A DNA stretch of 64,000 bases, taken from Harmothoe impar. Its lineage: Eukaryota > Annelida > Polychaeta > Phyllodocida > Polynoidae. Below the pieces are notes generated by a model. That model was not told where the DNA came from. It searched no databases and saw nothing but the letters and a program-made list of their open reading frames with translations. The stretch is from positions 66,566,808-66,630,807 of the forward strand of contig OX381719.1 in NCBI GenBank assembly GCA_947462335.1, given 5' to 3'. The stretch's first letter is position 1. Every line of letters starts with the position of its first letter. Of this stretch, positions 31,437 through 40,617 are shown piece by piece. The position numbers and the translations under genes are program-made.

Positions 31437-33274
31437 AGGCAATCTAAACATCAACAATGAGATATTCATACACCAGTGCCAAGGTCGGAAGCGTGCTGAT
31501 ACAGCCCATTCAAATTTACCTGATACAAGCGATTTTTACCGCAAGTAGACTGATACGCTTTTGCCGCTATTAGCCTATGGGATCCTATATTTAACCAAAA
31601 CCATTTAATAATAATGAAATATTGTAGCCTTACTGTACTGGCGTCTGCCGCCCGTCCACTGCCCCAGCTTACGCTACAACTCAGGACCAGCATGATTGAT
31701 TTATACTATATGCACATTCACATAGGACTTGTATATACTTGTCATGCTTGTTTTTTCAAATGTTGCCTCTGTGGCTGGGAAAATCCCTTTCGTGTCAATG
31801 AGGGGGGTAAAGATGAGCGATGAGACATCAGTTGTGGTACTTAGTATCTTTTATTAATAATAATATTAGAATCAGAGTACCAGTCACGGGGGCTCAGTAT
31901 TGGTGTTACCAGCGGTAATTACTGAGATGGTTACTGATTTCCCTCTAGCTGACCTGGGCTTAAGTACAGGTGCCCGGCAGGTAGAGGAGGAGCCCACGTG
32001 ACCGGAAGTAGATGTAACAGTGGTTCTCATTGGATAATATACATTTGACATTTGATTGGATAATTATATATTCATAGCTTTAACATGTGGTGTGCACTGG
32101 ACCACGGGTGGGGAAGCCGGTGTCCAGTGCACTATGGTTAATAGATTACATAATAGGTAGCATGTACACGTGGGAGCTTTGTCGCCCTTGCCTCCAGGTG
32201 GCCTCCAGACAGGTCAAGTGGTCCGGTGGTGCCACACTGATCGGGGTGTACAGATTATAGCATTGTTTGCAGGTTTGACCGTTAATCCTTGGGGTCAATA
32301 TCTTGTTCACTTGTTTGTGCGTAGGTGTGCGGTCGGTGCCTCAGCGTCTGGAGGGGCGGACCGTTACCTTTGTATGGGGGATAAGGGTCTGCTTGTCATC
32401 TATGGATTAATCATGCATGGGGGAAAGCTTGGCTTGGCTAAATGAGAAATAGGTATGCCTGACGTCTAGGTGTACTTTGATGGACATATGGATTGAAAAT
32501 ATGTATAAAGTATTGTGCGTATTGCAAATAATAATAAGTATGAATATTAATAATCATAACCCATAATTATGATGTAATATGACTTAATATTACGTAATAC
32601 AATTGATGAAGGTAGAATAAGGGGTTTTGTGGCGTGACACCTTGCCCAAACTGACATATACTCAAGATATAACTCGCTAACCAGCGCTTTGCCTGGTCCA
32701 ATGACCTCTCAGACTAGACTTATTTAAATTAGCTCTGACACATGGGTTACAATGCTTCTCTCTCATTTTTCATAAATTGGACTACACCCAGTCATCTGCT
32801 ACACCCACTGTTCTTGACACCGTACAGGCTGGTAAATCACTCAGTTATGTTTTTAATGTATATGTACATGTATAGCATCGCGATTCATTTTAAAATCACA
32901 GTGAGCGCCTCAACATTGAATGAATAAAAAGATCTTACAAAATTTTATAAATCTAACAAATCTTTCTTAAAATTCAAACACTAGTTCTCGGATATGACAA
33001 TCCCAGGTAAACATTTAAAATGCACGATTTTTACATTTTATTTACCCGATTGTAATATGGAGAATAACTAAAAGATATAGATATGGTCTTTAACAGGGCC
33101 ATACTATTCCCTACATGAGCGGTTACATCGTCAACCACACTCTGAAGCAGAATTTTGGTTTCTTCCCTGGTGTGTACCATCCTTAGTTTATATTATAATT
33201 GCACAATATTTCCTTTCGCATTAATTACATGCACAATTCTCTATATCTGTTGACTCCACCAACCATCCATCATG
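31437..33274. other. No gene recognised; possible diverged LTR-like block
   Basis: Mostly AT-rich. From about 31830 to 32640 there is a moderately GC-rich block ending GTGGCGTGACA with an AATAAAAG-like signal on the minus strand near 31848, faintly LTR-like. No target duplication was found. Confidence 0.3.
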
Positions 33275-33690
33275 CTAATTATATGGCAAATCTAACTCAC
33301 ACAGACTGAACGAGTCCTGCAGCAGCTGAGTGAGAACCTCCATGACTACAGAACATGGGAATACCGCACACTCACACACAGAGTCTACATGTGTGATCCC
33401 GTCAGCAGTAGTGGAGGAGCTGGTACAAACCCGCCTTTTGTACACGGCCAGGCCTCCTGAGTGAGTCACGTAGACAACCATCCAGCTGGGGCGTGCAGGC
33501 GGGGGTACGGAGAGGGAGCGGTAATGGAGATGGAAGTGGAAGGGGTTGAGGAGCCAGTCCTGCAGGTGGTAGGTAACCCGTGCAGGGGGTAGAGCCGGAC
33601 TGAGAGGCAGCGACAGGCAGGTAATGGTGTCTGTGTCATTCAGCTGCTGTAGGGTGGAGTCATCAAACGCAGCCTTCAGGTCGTAGGTCA
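33275..33690 (-). CDS. Exon 4: C-terminal region of the CUB protein
   Basis: Acceptor TGTGTTTCAG at 33691, phase 1. Encodes VTYDLKAAFDDS ... and ends at 33275. The acceptor and first exon bases are part of the repeat unit of a 12-unit minisatellite immediately upstream. Confidence 0.75.
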
Positions 33691-35707
33691 CTGAAACACA
33701 AGATGTTAGCGGCTGTAGGTCACTGAAACACAACATGTTAGCTGCTGTAGGTCACTCAAACACAACATGTTAGCTGCTGTAGGTCACTGAAACACAACAT
33801 GTTAGCTGCTGTAGGTCACTGAAACACAACATGTTAGCTGCTGTAGGTCACTCAAACACAACATGTTAGCTGCTGTAGGTCACTCAAACACAACATGTTA
33901 GCTGCTGTAGGTCACTCAAACACAAGATGTTAGCTGCTGTAGGTCACTCAAACACAACATGTTAGCTGCTGTAGGTCACTCAAACACAACATGTTAGCTG
34001 CTGTAGGTCACTCAAACACAACATGTTAGCGGCTGTAGGTCACTCAAACACAACATGTTAGCTGCTGTAGGCTGGCGGCATCATATAGGTCACTGGAACT
34101 CAACAGTTTTTCTCTTGTAATTTTCCTGTCAGATCTAGGACAATCTCCTTAATGTTCAGAAAGCAAATATTTTGCATTTGCGAACTTGTTTTGAATGTCT
34201 TTCAAATTCTAAAGCATTTTACTGGTGGAAAACTACATTCGAATCTAACATTGACTCAGTAGTTTCAACTTGATATCAATGAGTCATTCGGCACTACCAT
34301 GGACGGATTTGAAACTATTAATGTTCATGGAGGTAATCAACCTACTTAACTTTGTTAATATTGAACAATTTACATGTCTGTGCCACTGGACTAAATAAAT
34401 ACTAGTACTCACCATTCATGCAAACTCTCTCATATTCAATGTCGAACCCTGTAAGCTCTCCACTGCCATCTGAAGTAAACCTTAGAGTGATCTCACCTGC
34501 AAGTTTTAGTATGAGCCCATTTCTTGCTCCGGACTGTCTGAAAAATAAAAGGGAAACAATTTTGTCATTTGAATCTGCATGCAGATGGGATTGGAATATG
34601 AAAACAAAAACATCATTTGAATTTGTAAAGTTAATGGGGTTTGAGTATTTAACTTAACACCTAGAAAATGACCAATCCCACTGTCCCCATACTTCGTCAA
34701 TGTTTGAAATGAAACAAATTCAAGATGTTTTACAGGAACTCCTCAAGTGGCTTTAAGTTCAGTATTTCTATGTCACTGAAAGGTCATAATGGTATTTAGG
34801 TTCTTTAAGTAGCATTTACTTAAATTAAGGGCTCCTAGAAGCATATTCAATACACCTAAATGCAAAGAGTCATGCAGTGGTAGTGCTGCAGAGTGTATCT
34901 CAGTGTGTCTCACTAACTCAGTAGGCAGTCTCCGTGAAAACTTTTTTGCCATGCAGGACATTCGGTCCTGCAGATCTATTATTTTGCAGGACCGGCTTAC
35001 ATTTTGCAGGCCCGGATGCCTGAGAGCACTTTTCATATCTCAAAAAAAAAGTATAAAGCAAGAATTTATATCGAATCAATATTGCTTTCCTGTATATTCC
35101 TGTTGAACATTGTAAAATCTCGAGTAATGATTTTCAAAATAGTTATGCAAAATGCTTTTCTCTCTAGAGACCTTAATAATGGTCCGATTTACAAGCCGTA
35201 AAAACTGACATGTAGCCAAAGATCCAGCCAGTCATCTGGACTGGCAGTAGGACCAGTCAAGCCGGTCCAGAAGCCTCTTAGCCGGCTATAGCCGGTGTCC
35301 GGCACGTTTTCACGGACACTGAGTAGGTCCTCCGACAGCATCTGTGACGTACAGTTTGTCACAGCAGCCCTCGGTTAGAAACGCCTTGAGCTCCATCCAT
35401 ACAAAACACCCGTTTACTGCAGGAATCACCCATGTACAATCAGTGAACGTATTGTAGGGACCAGGGTAGTTTGGGGACTGGAAGTTCCCCTCATACGGCA
35501 TGTTCAGATTGCCACAGGCAGAACACTGTGTGCACCCTGCAATGTGAGAGAATGTTGTTTTACAATACAATAGATCAATCAAGGATTTAAACAAAGTCAA
35601 TTCTATCATACAAGAACAAAGAAATATCACTTTGAAGACTAACAAATAAAGGTTTTACCTTCAAGGATTAGACAAAGGAGTAGAGCGGTGTCTAGAAAGT
35701 TGAACAT
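33275..35707 (-). CDS. Secreted CUB-domain protein (four exons), CUB exon interrupted by a transposable element
   Basis: Minus-strand exons: 35707-35659 (ATG and signal peptide), 35536-34854 (N-terminal CUB half, containing an inserted element), 34533-34413 (C-terminal CUB half) and 33690-33275 (tail, stop). Phases agree at each junction when exon 2 ends GGT|GTATTG and exon 3 uses the second of two close acceptors (CAGACAG). The CUB domain shows GNFQSPNYPGPYNTFTDCTW, a C-C-D-K-L-Y-V box and RFTSDGSGELTGFDIEY. The last exon adds about 138 residues with several cysteines and no recognised domain. There is no membrane helix, so the product is probably secreted. Because the inserted 396-bp element carries an in-frame stop four codons in, this allele makes a full CUB only if the insert is spliced out. 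Confidence 0.75.
33684..34067. repeat. 32-bp minisatellite, 12 units, built from a splice acceptor
   Basis: The unit is GTAGGTCACTSAAACACAAC plus ATGTTAGCTGCT, with a period of exactly 32. Each unit contains, on the minus strand, the intron-exon junction of exon 4 (TTTSAG then TGACCTAC). Four units (starting 33684, 33716, 33780, 33812) keep the CAG of a working acceptor; eight have GAG. Confidence 0.95.
34413..34533 (-). CDS. Exon 3: C-terminal half of CUB
   Basis: 121 bases encoding the closing CUB strands (NGLILKLAGEITLRFTSDGS ... GFDIEYERVC). Strong donor ATG AAT G|GTGAGT, phase 1. Two acceptors four bases apart are possible; only the downstream one gives this frame after a phase-0 join. 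Confidence 0.8.
34854..35536 (-). CDS. Exon 2: N-terminal half of CUB, split by insertion 34926-35321
   Basis: Acceptor CATTGCAG at 35537. Coding sequence runs from 35536 to the insertion at 35321 and resumes at 34925 with LVRHTEIHSAALPLHDS. Insert plus duplication is 402 bases, a multiple of three, but the insert contains a stop in this frame. The donor is GGT|GTATTG (alternative G|GTGTAT two bases earlier). Confidence 0.7.
34926..35321. mobile_element. 396-bp inverted-repeat element (MITE-like) in a coding exon
   Basis: Termini CAGTCTCCGTGAAAAC (34926-34941) and GTTTTCACGGACACTG (35306-35321) are inverted with one mismatch. A 6-bp duplication AGTAGG flanks it (34920-34925 and 35322-35327). 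Inside are further short inverted blocks around GCAGGACCGG and GCCGGTCC. No transposase is encoded, so it is non-autonomous. The superfamily is unclear: the CAGTG terminus recalls hAT-like elements but those make 8-bp duplications. Confidence 0.8.
35659..35707 (-). CDS. Exon 1: signal peptide
   Basis: ATG at 35707; MFNFLDTALLLCLILE is a short signal peptide. Donor GAAG|GTAAAA, phase 1, joins exon 2 to give Gly-Cys at the likely cleavage site. Confidence 0.75.
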
Positions 35708-36462
35708 TCTGTATTAGAAGCCGCTGTGTGAGCGGTCTGAGAGGTGGTGTTTGGTATGGTCTCACTGTAAGGTTTCTGCTGTTGTGGTTGATTTGTTAAA
35801 ACAACATGATAAAGTATGCAGTAGCTTGAGCTTCCTTAAAAGTCATGAAGATGATTAATACAAGTGGTACCATTCTACTATTGTTAACCTGCCATTGTCG
35901 GATATAATAATAGATACTACTGTCCTTAGGAGGTCGTTGCAATATTCATTGCAAACAGGTGGTTTCTGACTCATTGCAAAAGCCTGTAGTGGCCTCTAAG
36001 TGCTTCGTGTTAAACGGCCATTAGTGTGTGTCTATAATTGATCAGCCCTGCATGAGAGCATTAACAGACCACTCTAATACCAATTTACACTGCTCACAAC
36101 AATAGACATGGCTCTGCCAATCTGTTCATATTATACTATTTATAGCTGTTTTCTAAGGGTACTCCTAGAAAAGGGGAGGGCAGGGAGAATAGGGACAGAC
36201 AGACATCAGACATTTTCAGATAACAGACGTGTGGCATAATTTTAACCCTTTAAGGGCCGCTCCACTTTAGAAAAATTGTTTCCAACCACCGCACATTGCA
36301 AATAAATATGTTCTATTAAAACCAGCACTACACTACAGATGGTGCCTTGGTACTGCATGTATGCAGTATCAGATTTTAGGTACTAAAAACCAGTCCTGCA
36401 TATAATGCAATAGTGGTTTTACAGTGGTACTGCATATATGCAGTACTGGCGGGAAGAGAGAT
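35708..36462. other. Intergenic, no gene recognised
   Basis: AT-rich sequence between the CUB gene and the Polinton. A palindromic TACTGCATRTATGCAGTA motif recurs near 36352-36370 and 36429-36446, close to the insertion point. Confidence 0.5.
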
Positions 36463-36468
36463 CAGGAG

Positions 36469-36909
36469 AGTAGTATAGTATGTATCGGAACGGGACTATA
36501 GTTAAGTACTGTTTATTACTCAATCGACATGCAGCCAATCAGAGGCCTCCATTTGGTCACGTGACCCGTTGCCATGGTAACGTGACCTACTTAGGGCTCT
36601 CAGCCAATCAGAAGCCAGCATTCTGGGTGACCTACTGACCTACTTAGAAGCTCTCAGCCAATCAGAGGCCGGCATTCTGGTAACCATGGTAACGTGACCT
36701 ACTTACGTCACGTGACCTACTTAGGCTCAGCCAATCAGAAGCCGGCATTCTGGTAACTAGGGTAACGTGACCTACTTAGGGTTTGTTTGTAAACAACACC
36801 ACGTGGCTCTCTTGTTTGTAAACAACACCACGTGACACGTGACTGTTTGTAAACAAACAAACAAAAAAAAGTTATGTAACTTATATATAGAAATAAAAAC
36901 ACAACAAGA
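36469..36909 (+). repeat. Left terminal inverted repeat
   Basis: About 441 bp matching the right terminus in inverse orientation, apart from an insert of about 18 bases near 36863-36880. It contains four copies of a 55-70 bp unit with AGCCAATCAGA (near 36532, 36600, 36656, 36727), GTCACGTGAC E-boxes (36554, 36706) and, innermost, three GTTTGTAAACAA blocks with CCACGTG. Confidence 0.93.
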
Positions 36910-36970
36910 TAATTTCTTTTCTTTTCATTTTATTCTTTCTTTTCATTTCAATCAGAAAAAACACACAAGT

Positions 36971-37270
36971 TTATGCTTTTTTAGCTTGCTTCTTCGATTT
37001 GCAGCAACTCAACAGGCCGCAAAGTCTCACGCCGCCGTCACTCGCACCACCACACCCCGGACGACTTCTCTCCAATAGACATTGCACGACTTTGGATAAA
37101 TCCAACACCATTTCGGCAAGGCAGAGAATCTTTGCCTCCATGAAACGGCCGCCATCGCAACAACCCGTCACAACAGCATCATCGATAGCTTCTGACTCAC
37201 GGCCCGGTCGCTCAGCTTTGGGATTTTGCTCATGCGCATGACGCACTTCTTGGGGTTTCTTGTTCGACAT
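36971..37270 (-). CDS. Hypothetical 99-aa protein at the end of the Polinton
   Basis: ATG at 37270, overlapping the end of the protease gene in another frame and filling the space before the inverted repeat. A hydrophilic N-terminus is followed by a helix (AKILCLAEMVLDLSKVVQCLLE) and a Cys/Lys-rich tail (CGLLSCCKSKKQAKKA). No family is recognised. A minus-strand AATAAA lies downstream near 36938. The overlap makes it possible that only one of the two frames is used here. Confidence 0.4.
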   Translation of the reverse strand: MSNKKPQEVRHAHEQNPKAERPGRESEAIDDAVVTGCCDGGRFMEAKILCLAEMVLDLSKVVQCLLERSRPGCGGASDGGVRLCGLLSCCKSKKQAKKA

Positions 37271-37620
37271 GCTTCAATTAGGAAATGAACGCAATGAGGT
37301 CCACAGATGTCAGCAGAAGTGTCTTGTAGTTGAATGCGGTTTCTTTGCCACTTGAACGGAGCAGAGCGTTCCACGAAAGACAAGAACTCCGCACTCAGCG
37401 GCGGTAAGCCGAAGGAATCAAAGTAGTACACTTCACCCGTGCTCGACACGTAAAACGCCACCCAATGCTGACCTGGTAAATGTTGCGGATCTGTGTTGCT
37501 CACGAAACAAGTGTCTTTGATAGGGTGCTTCGGAATAGTGTCACAAGAGAAAACGCCCAGGAAACGATGTTTTGTGTGAACGTTTTCCTTCAACACTCTG
37601 CTTATTTCAAGCGTGTTCAT
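37168..37620 (-). CDS. Adenovirus-type cysteine protease (virion maturation)
   Basis: 150 codons from the ATG at 37620, just after the capsid stop at 37650 (the open frame extends further upstream but overlaps the capsid gene). It shows the adenain/Ulp1 fold signature: GQHWVAFYV with His-52, YYFDSFG with Asp-68, a conserved Gln near 97-99 and the CGPHC box holding the nucleophilic cysteine. In Polintons and adenoviruses this enzyme cleaves capsid and core proteins during maturation. Length fits small Polinton proteases. All catalytic residues appear present. Confidence 0.9.
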   Translation of the reverse strand: MNTLEISRVLKENVHTKHRFLGVFSCDTIPKHPIKDTCFVSNTDPQHLPGQHWVAFYVSSTGEVYYFDSFGLPPLSAEFLSFVERSAPFKWQRNRIQLQDTSADICGPHCVHFLIEACRTRNPKKCVMRMSKIPKLSDRAVSQKLSMMLL

Positions 37621-37649
37621 ACGATACGCCAAGTACCGCCGTCTTGTCT

Positions 37650-38957
37650 TCAGTTCATGTGGTAGTCGGTGACGGGGTGTCGATCTCGGGTCAGCTCGAC
37701 GACGTTGTCGTACACCAAGTAGAGTAGCACCGTTGTTGTCGCTTGTAGCGCCGAGCGGAAACTGACTTCCACCCTCAGCTGACCCGCTCTTATAAGGTTC
37801 ACGCGACACCCGTCGTGCGATCTGTCTGGGGTTAAGTCGAGGGGGAACACCGTGTAACCGTTCAGGAATTGATCGTATGAAATACCGCAGGAGCGCGCGC
37901 CCTCGTACATCCCCGTTTCCGTGTGTAGCGCCAAGTACTCTCTCACGGCCGCTTTGGTCTTAAAGTCGGGCACGTAGGCGTCGTTCGGCACTTTCTGATC
38001 GTTCACTATCACTTGAAGCGAGCTGATGTCGTAATGCTTCATCTCGAACGGGTTCTTGGTGTAGCTACCGTTGAAGGCGTCGTGGTCAAGGAAGCAAATC
38101 ATCATCGACTTGGGAAGCTGGCCTGTGTTGGAGTGTGTGTAGCTGTGATCTCTGTTACCTTGAGGGATGGCGTACGTCGTCACCTCCACTCTGTTCACCG
38201 GGTAGTCGAAGGGCCCATGTTCTATCACCGTTCTCTCGTGCGTTTCCGCTACAGCGTCCGCCACCAGCACGCGTCGCACGTAGAGCTTTGCTTTGTAGAT
38301 CTTCAAGCTGTAGCCTCCGTCAGCGGCGCACATCAGATAGAAAGAGGGCGCCGCTTGTTTCAGAGTGAGATTGATTTCTGTCTCTCCAACGATGAGCTTC
38401 GGTTGATGAGCCAGGTCAAAGTGCAGTCGCGCCATCAGCGAAAAGCGCTTGTTGGAGATTAGCTTCTTGCGCGCTTTGTACCCCGCATTCGCGTCAGTCA
38501 ACGTGTCAAACTGACCGGGCGTATCTTCATGCCACCCCTGGGCGCTCATGACGCCGTCCTTCACGTCTTTGTTGTAGTTGAGTAACCCTTCCAAGTAAGC
38601 TCGGTAAGGGTAGGTCTCGGTGTTGCCAGACACTTTGAAACCGCCGATGGAGACTTGGACGTCTTTGAAGAGCGAGTGAGCCAAGTTGTTCACCGGAGCT
38701 ACCGCGTCGGTGTCCTCGATCGCCGCTCCGTTCGCTTTCAGCACTTGACATTCCAGATGAAGGTAATTCTCGTTCAGGTCTGTGTACTCTTGCGACTTGT
38801 TGATGGTGAAATTTATGTTACCTCCATCCTCTAAAGAGTTTTTTGTTTCTATCCCCAGGAAAGACGACTTTAAGATAGTAGTCTGAGTCGGCGCTACGGT
38901 GTGCAGGTCGAGCTCAGAGAGCGCGCACTCGTTACTGCTCTCGTGTACGTAAGCCAT
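37650..38957 (-). CDS. Major capsid protein (double jelly-roll, hexon-like)
   Basis: 435 codons, ATG at 38957. Characteristic Polinton capsid segments are visible: FTINKSQEYTDL, PVNNLAHSLFKDVQVSIGG, YPYRAYLEGLLNY and a C-terminal strand with LIRAGQLRVEVSF and YDNVVELTRDR. The family forms trimeric double jelly-roll capsomers of icosahedral virions. The frame is unbroken. Upstream on the minus strand is TATAAATA at 39012-39019, about 55 bases before the ATG, a good core promoter. Confidence 0.93.
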   Translation of the reverse strand: MAYVHESSNECALSELDLHTVAPTQTTILKSSFLGIETKNSLEDGGNINFTINKSQEYTDLNENYLHLECQVLKANGAAIEDTDAVAPVNNLAHSLFKDVQVSIGGFKVSGNTETYPYRAYLEGLLNYNKDVKDGVMSAQGWHEDTPGQFDTLTDANAGYKARKKLISNKRFSLMARLHFDLAHQPKLIVGETEINLTLKQAAPSFYLMCAADGGYSLKIYKAKLYVRRVLVADAVAETHERTVIEHGPFDYPVNRVEVTTYAIPQGNRDHSYTHSNTGQLPKSMMICFLDHDAFNGSYTKNPFEMKHYDISSLQVIVNDQKVPNDAYVPDFKTKAAVREYLALHTETGMYEGARSCGISYDQFLNGYTVFPLDLTPDRSHDGCRVNLIRAGQLRVEVSFRSALQATTTVLLYLVYDNVVELTRDRHPVTDYHMN

Positions 38958-39011
38958 TGTGTTCTCTCTTCACGCGGCCGACAGACTGACGCCGGCCGCC
39001 TCCAGTCTTTT

Positions 39012-39019
39012 TATTTATA
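39012..39019 (-). promoter_or_regulatory. TATA box of the major capsid gene
   Basis: TATAAATAAAAAG on the minus strand, about 55 bases upstream of the capsid ATG and downstream of the stop of the PX-like gene at 39037. Confidence 0.65.
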
Positions 39020-39036
39020 CCTGAACGCCTAGGCGC

Positions 39037-39462
39037 TTACCGGTCGAATACATCCCCTCTACGTCTCTTGCAAGAGCCACCGCCCGTCTGAGGAGAATGC
39101 CGGCGACGTTTCGACCCTTTCTTAGACGCGACAGGCGTCTTTCCTCCCGAGAACGCCGTACTCGCCAGTCTCTTCAGAGCGCCTGCGCCTCGGTCTTTCA
39201 CGCTGCTCTTTAAAGTCCGACCCGCCAGCACATCTTTAGCTACGCCCACACCGGCGCGGAGCAGCGTTTTTCCCACCGACTTCAATAGCGGGGTAGCCGA
39301 GCGCATCAGACCTAACAGAGCGCCGCCCAAACCGTGCCCGCTCTGGAAAGAGCGCCCGCTGTACACGTTGACGCCGTTGCCCAGCTGCGCGTTGTAGTAA
39401 TCGCTGTACCCTCTGCCGACGGTGCGCCTAGGTGGAAAGTACGGAACGCGTTGACGCATCAT
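39037..39462 (-). CDS. PX-like basic core/minor virion protein
   Basis: 141 codons from ATG-ATG at 39462. Residues about 42-75 form a Gly-rich hydrophobic segment (HGLGGALLGLMRSATPLLKSV) followed by KTLLRAGVGVAKDVLAGRTL, a pattern shared by adenovirus pX-like proteins of Polintons and adintoviruses. The C-terminus is strongly basic (SKKGSKRRRHSP, CKRRRG) and suits DNA binding or nuclear targeting. It lies between the penton-like and major capsid genes, the usual place. The frame is intact. Confidence 0.8.
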   Translation of the reverse strand: MMRQRVPYFPPRRTVGRGYSDYYNAQLGNGVNVYSGRSFQSGHGLGGALLGLMRSATPLLKSVGKTLLRAGVGVAKDVLAGRTLKSSVKDRGAGALKRLASTAFSGGKTPVASKKGSKRRRHSPQTGGGSCKRRRGDVFDR

Positions 39463-39473
39463 TTTTCTCTCTT

Positions 39474-40592
39474 TCAGCGCTCAATAGGTCTCAGATGAAG
39501 TGTCACGGTCACCTCGCCTCTACCGAATGGGATGGAATGACCGGATCGGTCTCTTAAATAGATGCCGACCTCGGGAAACCTCTTGGATTTCAAGGGGAAA
39601 TAATCCAAATGGGGAAAACTGATAGCTTGCACGCCACCTCGACGCTTTCCGCCTCTGTCCACCGCCACGCAGCGCAACAGCGGCACTTGCATGTCGCCCA
39701 CACGTCTCTCCTGGATCATGTCGGTGTATATGTACACAGAGTGCACGTCCCCGTAAACATCCATCGAGTAGGCGCCGGTAGTCGGCGACGCGAAACACGT
39801 CTTCTCTCCGAAGCCTAGAACGCATGCGAGATGCTGACTCAGCAGGACAGCACAGTGTCTCGGCGGTTTGATGGTGACGCGTTTCGTCTTGGCGTCGTAC
39901 GATAAGATCCGCATCGGTTTGAGCAAGAAGCTGTCGCCCTCTAGTCTGTCATCTCGCAACGTCTCACTCAAGCGCTCGATTAGGGTGTGGTTGCTTCCGG
40001 TGAAAATAGGAGGTATCTCGAATATGTTTGGCATGAAACTGCGCACTCCCATGTCCTTCTCCATCTTTTCGATCATCTGTCTTGCTTGATGGCTGATCGT
40101 CTTCTTCTTCACCGCCGGGGACAAGAACTGCTTGTATACGGCATTCGTCTGTCTTAAGTCGACCTCTCTCTTGAACCTTTTTGTTTCCGGTTTCAATTGC
40201 TGCTCTTCCGACGTGTCTGATATCTCTTCCACCGTTACATAGCTCGCTTCCTTCCAGCTCAGCGGGAATTTTGAGCTGAACGTTAGCTTGCTCAGACCGT
40301 TCGCGTTTTTCATTCTCTTCCAGTCTACCTGTGGTTTTTTTCCTTCGGAGAATTTAGTTTCTTTTAAAACCTGGATCGCCTCCTCTAGCGAACCTTTGGT
40401 GCGCAGAGGAACAACGATGATCAAGTCGTCGTCGTGCACGTTAGTCCATTCTGTAGGGAGGATGATCTCAGTCAGAGCTGCTTCGTACGCTTCGGGCAGA
40501 AGGAGCGGCGAGTCGAAGTGAGTTCGGAAAGACGTCAAGCTGTTGTCAGGATAATACTCCATAGAGCTGTTGCAAGGTAGAGTGATGTTCAT
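39474..40592 (-). CDS. Penton-like minor capsid protein (single jelly-roll)
   Basis: 372 codons; ATG at 40592 comes directly after a run of 25 A on the minus strand. The N-terminus (MEYYPDNSLTSFRTHFDSPLLL ... ALTEIILPTEW) and the later VYIYTDMIQERRVGDMQVPLLR and SFPHLDYFPLK segments are the signatures of the Polinton minor capsid (penton) protein. Predicted to close the five-fold vertices. A middle region rich in Lys/Glu (about 110-190) is less typical. The frame is intact. Confidence 0.88.
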   Translation of the reverse strand: MNITLPCNSSMEYYPDNSLTSFRTHFDSPLLLPEAYEAALTEIILPTEWTNVHDDDLIIVVPLRTKGSLEEAIQVLKETKFSEGKKPQVDWKRMKNANGLSKLTFSSKFPLSWKEASYVTVEEISDTSEEQQLKPETKRFKREVDLRQTNAVYKQFLSPAVKKKTISHQARQMIEKMEKDMGVRSFMPNIFEIPPIFTGSNHTLIERLSETLRDDRLEGDSFLLKPMRILSYDAKTKRVTIKPPRHCAVLLSQHLACVLGFGEKTCFASPTTGAYSMDVYGDVHSVYIYTDMIQERRVGDMQVPLLRCVAVDRGGKRRGGVQAISFPHLDYFPLKSKRFPEVGIYLRDRSGHSIPFGRGEVTVTLHLRPIER

Positions 40593-40617
40593 TTTTTTTT
40601 TTTTTTTTTTTTTTTTT

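Noticed and set aside
31830..32640. LTR or solo LTR
   Set aside because: Only loose polyadenylation-like and terminal matches; no target duplication found, so not called as an element.
37621..37809. Longer protease starting at 37809
   Set aside because: The extra 63 residues overlap the 3' end of the capsid gene in another frame and the first codon is not a good ATG; the ATG at 37620 fits known protease lengths.
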